Source: Pectinophora gossypiella (Eukaryota; Arthropoda; Insecta; Lepidoptera; Gelechiidae). Taken from it: a DNA stretch of 64,000 nucleotides. The DNA lies in the NCBI RefSeq assembly GCF_024362695.1, contig NC_065412.1, positions 4,807,290 to 4,871,289 of the forward strand, read 5' to 3'. Shown piece by piece: positions 63,181-64,000 of this stretch; the stretch's first letter is position 1, and the number at the start of each line of letters is the position of its first letter. Below the pieces are notes generated by a model. The model was not told the origin of the DNA, did not search any database, and was given only the letters and a program-made list of their open reading frames with translations. Position numbers and translations under genes: made by a program.

Positions 63181-64000
63181 TATTTCTCGTCAAGATCACC
63201 CGTGATAAAAATTTGAGATCCAATCACTAATTTGGAAACGATTTCGAAAATTATTGACGTAAAAGCCTACTCGTATCATTTTATTCAGAAATTCGAGCAA
63301 AAGCAAGTGGATGTTTTTCACGGAAATCAACCGCTGTTGTTTTCCGTGAAAAAGCTTCCTCTGTTATTTTTTATAAATAACGTCGAATGTTATGTTTTAT
63401 ATTTTCTGGCCAACGATTAATGATTATTTTACATCCTTTTATGTTTTCTCAGACATGTATTAATTTTTGACATCAAAGGCAGTCTTCGTTCAAAGTGAGA
63501 TTATGTGGAATCAGTATAATAATATGATCAAAAAGCTTTAAATTAATTTATTAGGTACAAATTTTTCTTTCATGAACCAAACTAGGCAGTAGATGGTTCA
63601 TTGTCAATGTGTGCCTAGCTGTGGGGCGCATGTGGATTGTTTATGTAAGTAGTCGTTAGTTTGTGTTATACTAGGTACTGTTAACAGGTTTGATAAACTG
63701 CAACTAAGTACCTGAGATATTCCCGGGATGATAAGCACTTGATGAGCTGATCTCAATATCAGTTTTTCATAATCTTTATCCAGCAAAGTACTAGTTACGT
63801 TGGTGTGTAAGTGTACAATTTAAGTGATTTTTACGTAGATTAGTCAGTGTATTACACCAGAATTTCAAATTTATTTTTCTTTACGTCCTTAACCAAGAAT
63901 GACTGGTTACAAAAACAAATTATGCAATGTTGTTTATATGTACGACAGTGTTTGAACTTTAACAGTAAAAATCAATAACTTTTCCAAACATGTTGGTACT
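63181..64000. other. Right edge, nothing supported
   Basis: AT-rich DNA with short open frames only; no repeat or gene recognised. Confidence 0.5.

Overview
The window looks like one stretch of a lepidopteran (moth or butterfly) nuclear genome. The evidence is spliced genes with GT-AG introns, AT-rich intergenic DNA, tRNA-derived SINEs with simple-sequence tails such as (GAT)n, (GAA)n or (ATGT)n, many short fold-back elements, non-LTR 3' ends of lepidopteran type, and a cyclophilin A of animal type. There is no sign of bacterial or viral genome organisation, and no CRISPR array, rRNA gene or convincing functional tRNA gene.

Layout. From 1 to about 2.9 kb, on the minus strand, lies the gag-like ORF and the RT-RNase H ORF of a DIRS-like (tyrosine-recombinase class) retrotransposon that runs off the left edge. 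At 3362-3884 is a 5'-truncated non-LTR insertion with a 13-bp target duplication. It ends 98 bp before the start codon of a complete two-exon cyclophilin A gene (3983-4980, +). At 8.4-10.85 kb (-) is a three-exon gene for a 153-residue secreted, probably GPI-anchored Ly6/three-finger protein. From 11 to 38 kb there is no gene that I can support, only layered repeats. The clearest is a 3947-bp LTR element (26687-30633) with two 1178-bp LTRs in which I see no difference. It has a 5-bp target duplication and sits inside a tRNA-derived SINE that keeps its own 14-bp target duplication. At 38.8-41.1 kb (-) are the last four coding exons (about 437 residues) of a larger gene whose upstream exons I could not find. 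From 41.1 to 64 kb there are again repeats, fold-back elements, microsatellites and a few weak exon or promoter candidates.

How things fit together. The three genes are unrelated housekeeping, cell-surface and scaffold-like loci, not a pathway. The main story is transposon stratigraphy. Target-site duplications read from the sequence give an order of events: SINE, then LTR element; a SINE fragment into the LTR before the last transposition; Rep-D repeat, then SINE; Rep-D, then Rep-G. At least eight fold-back or MITE-like families are present, several in two to four copies. The names Rep-A, D, E, F, G, FB-1 to FB-6, MITE-2, MITE-7, SINE-1a/1b and SINE-2 are labels made here from within-window comparison, not database names.

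Limits. All alignments were done by eye. Exon calls rest on reading frame, splice sites and family motifs; no transcript or database evidence was available.
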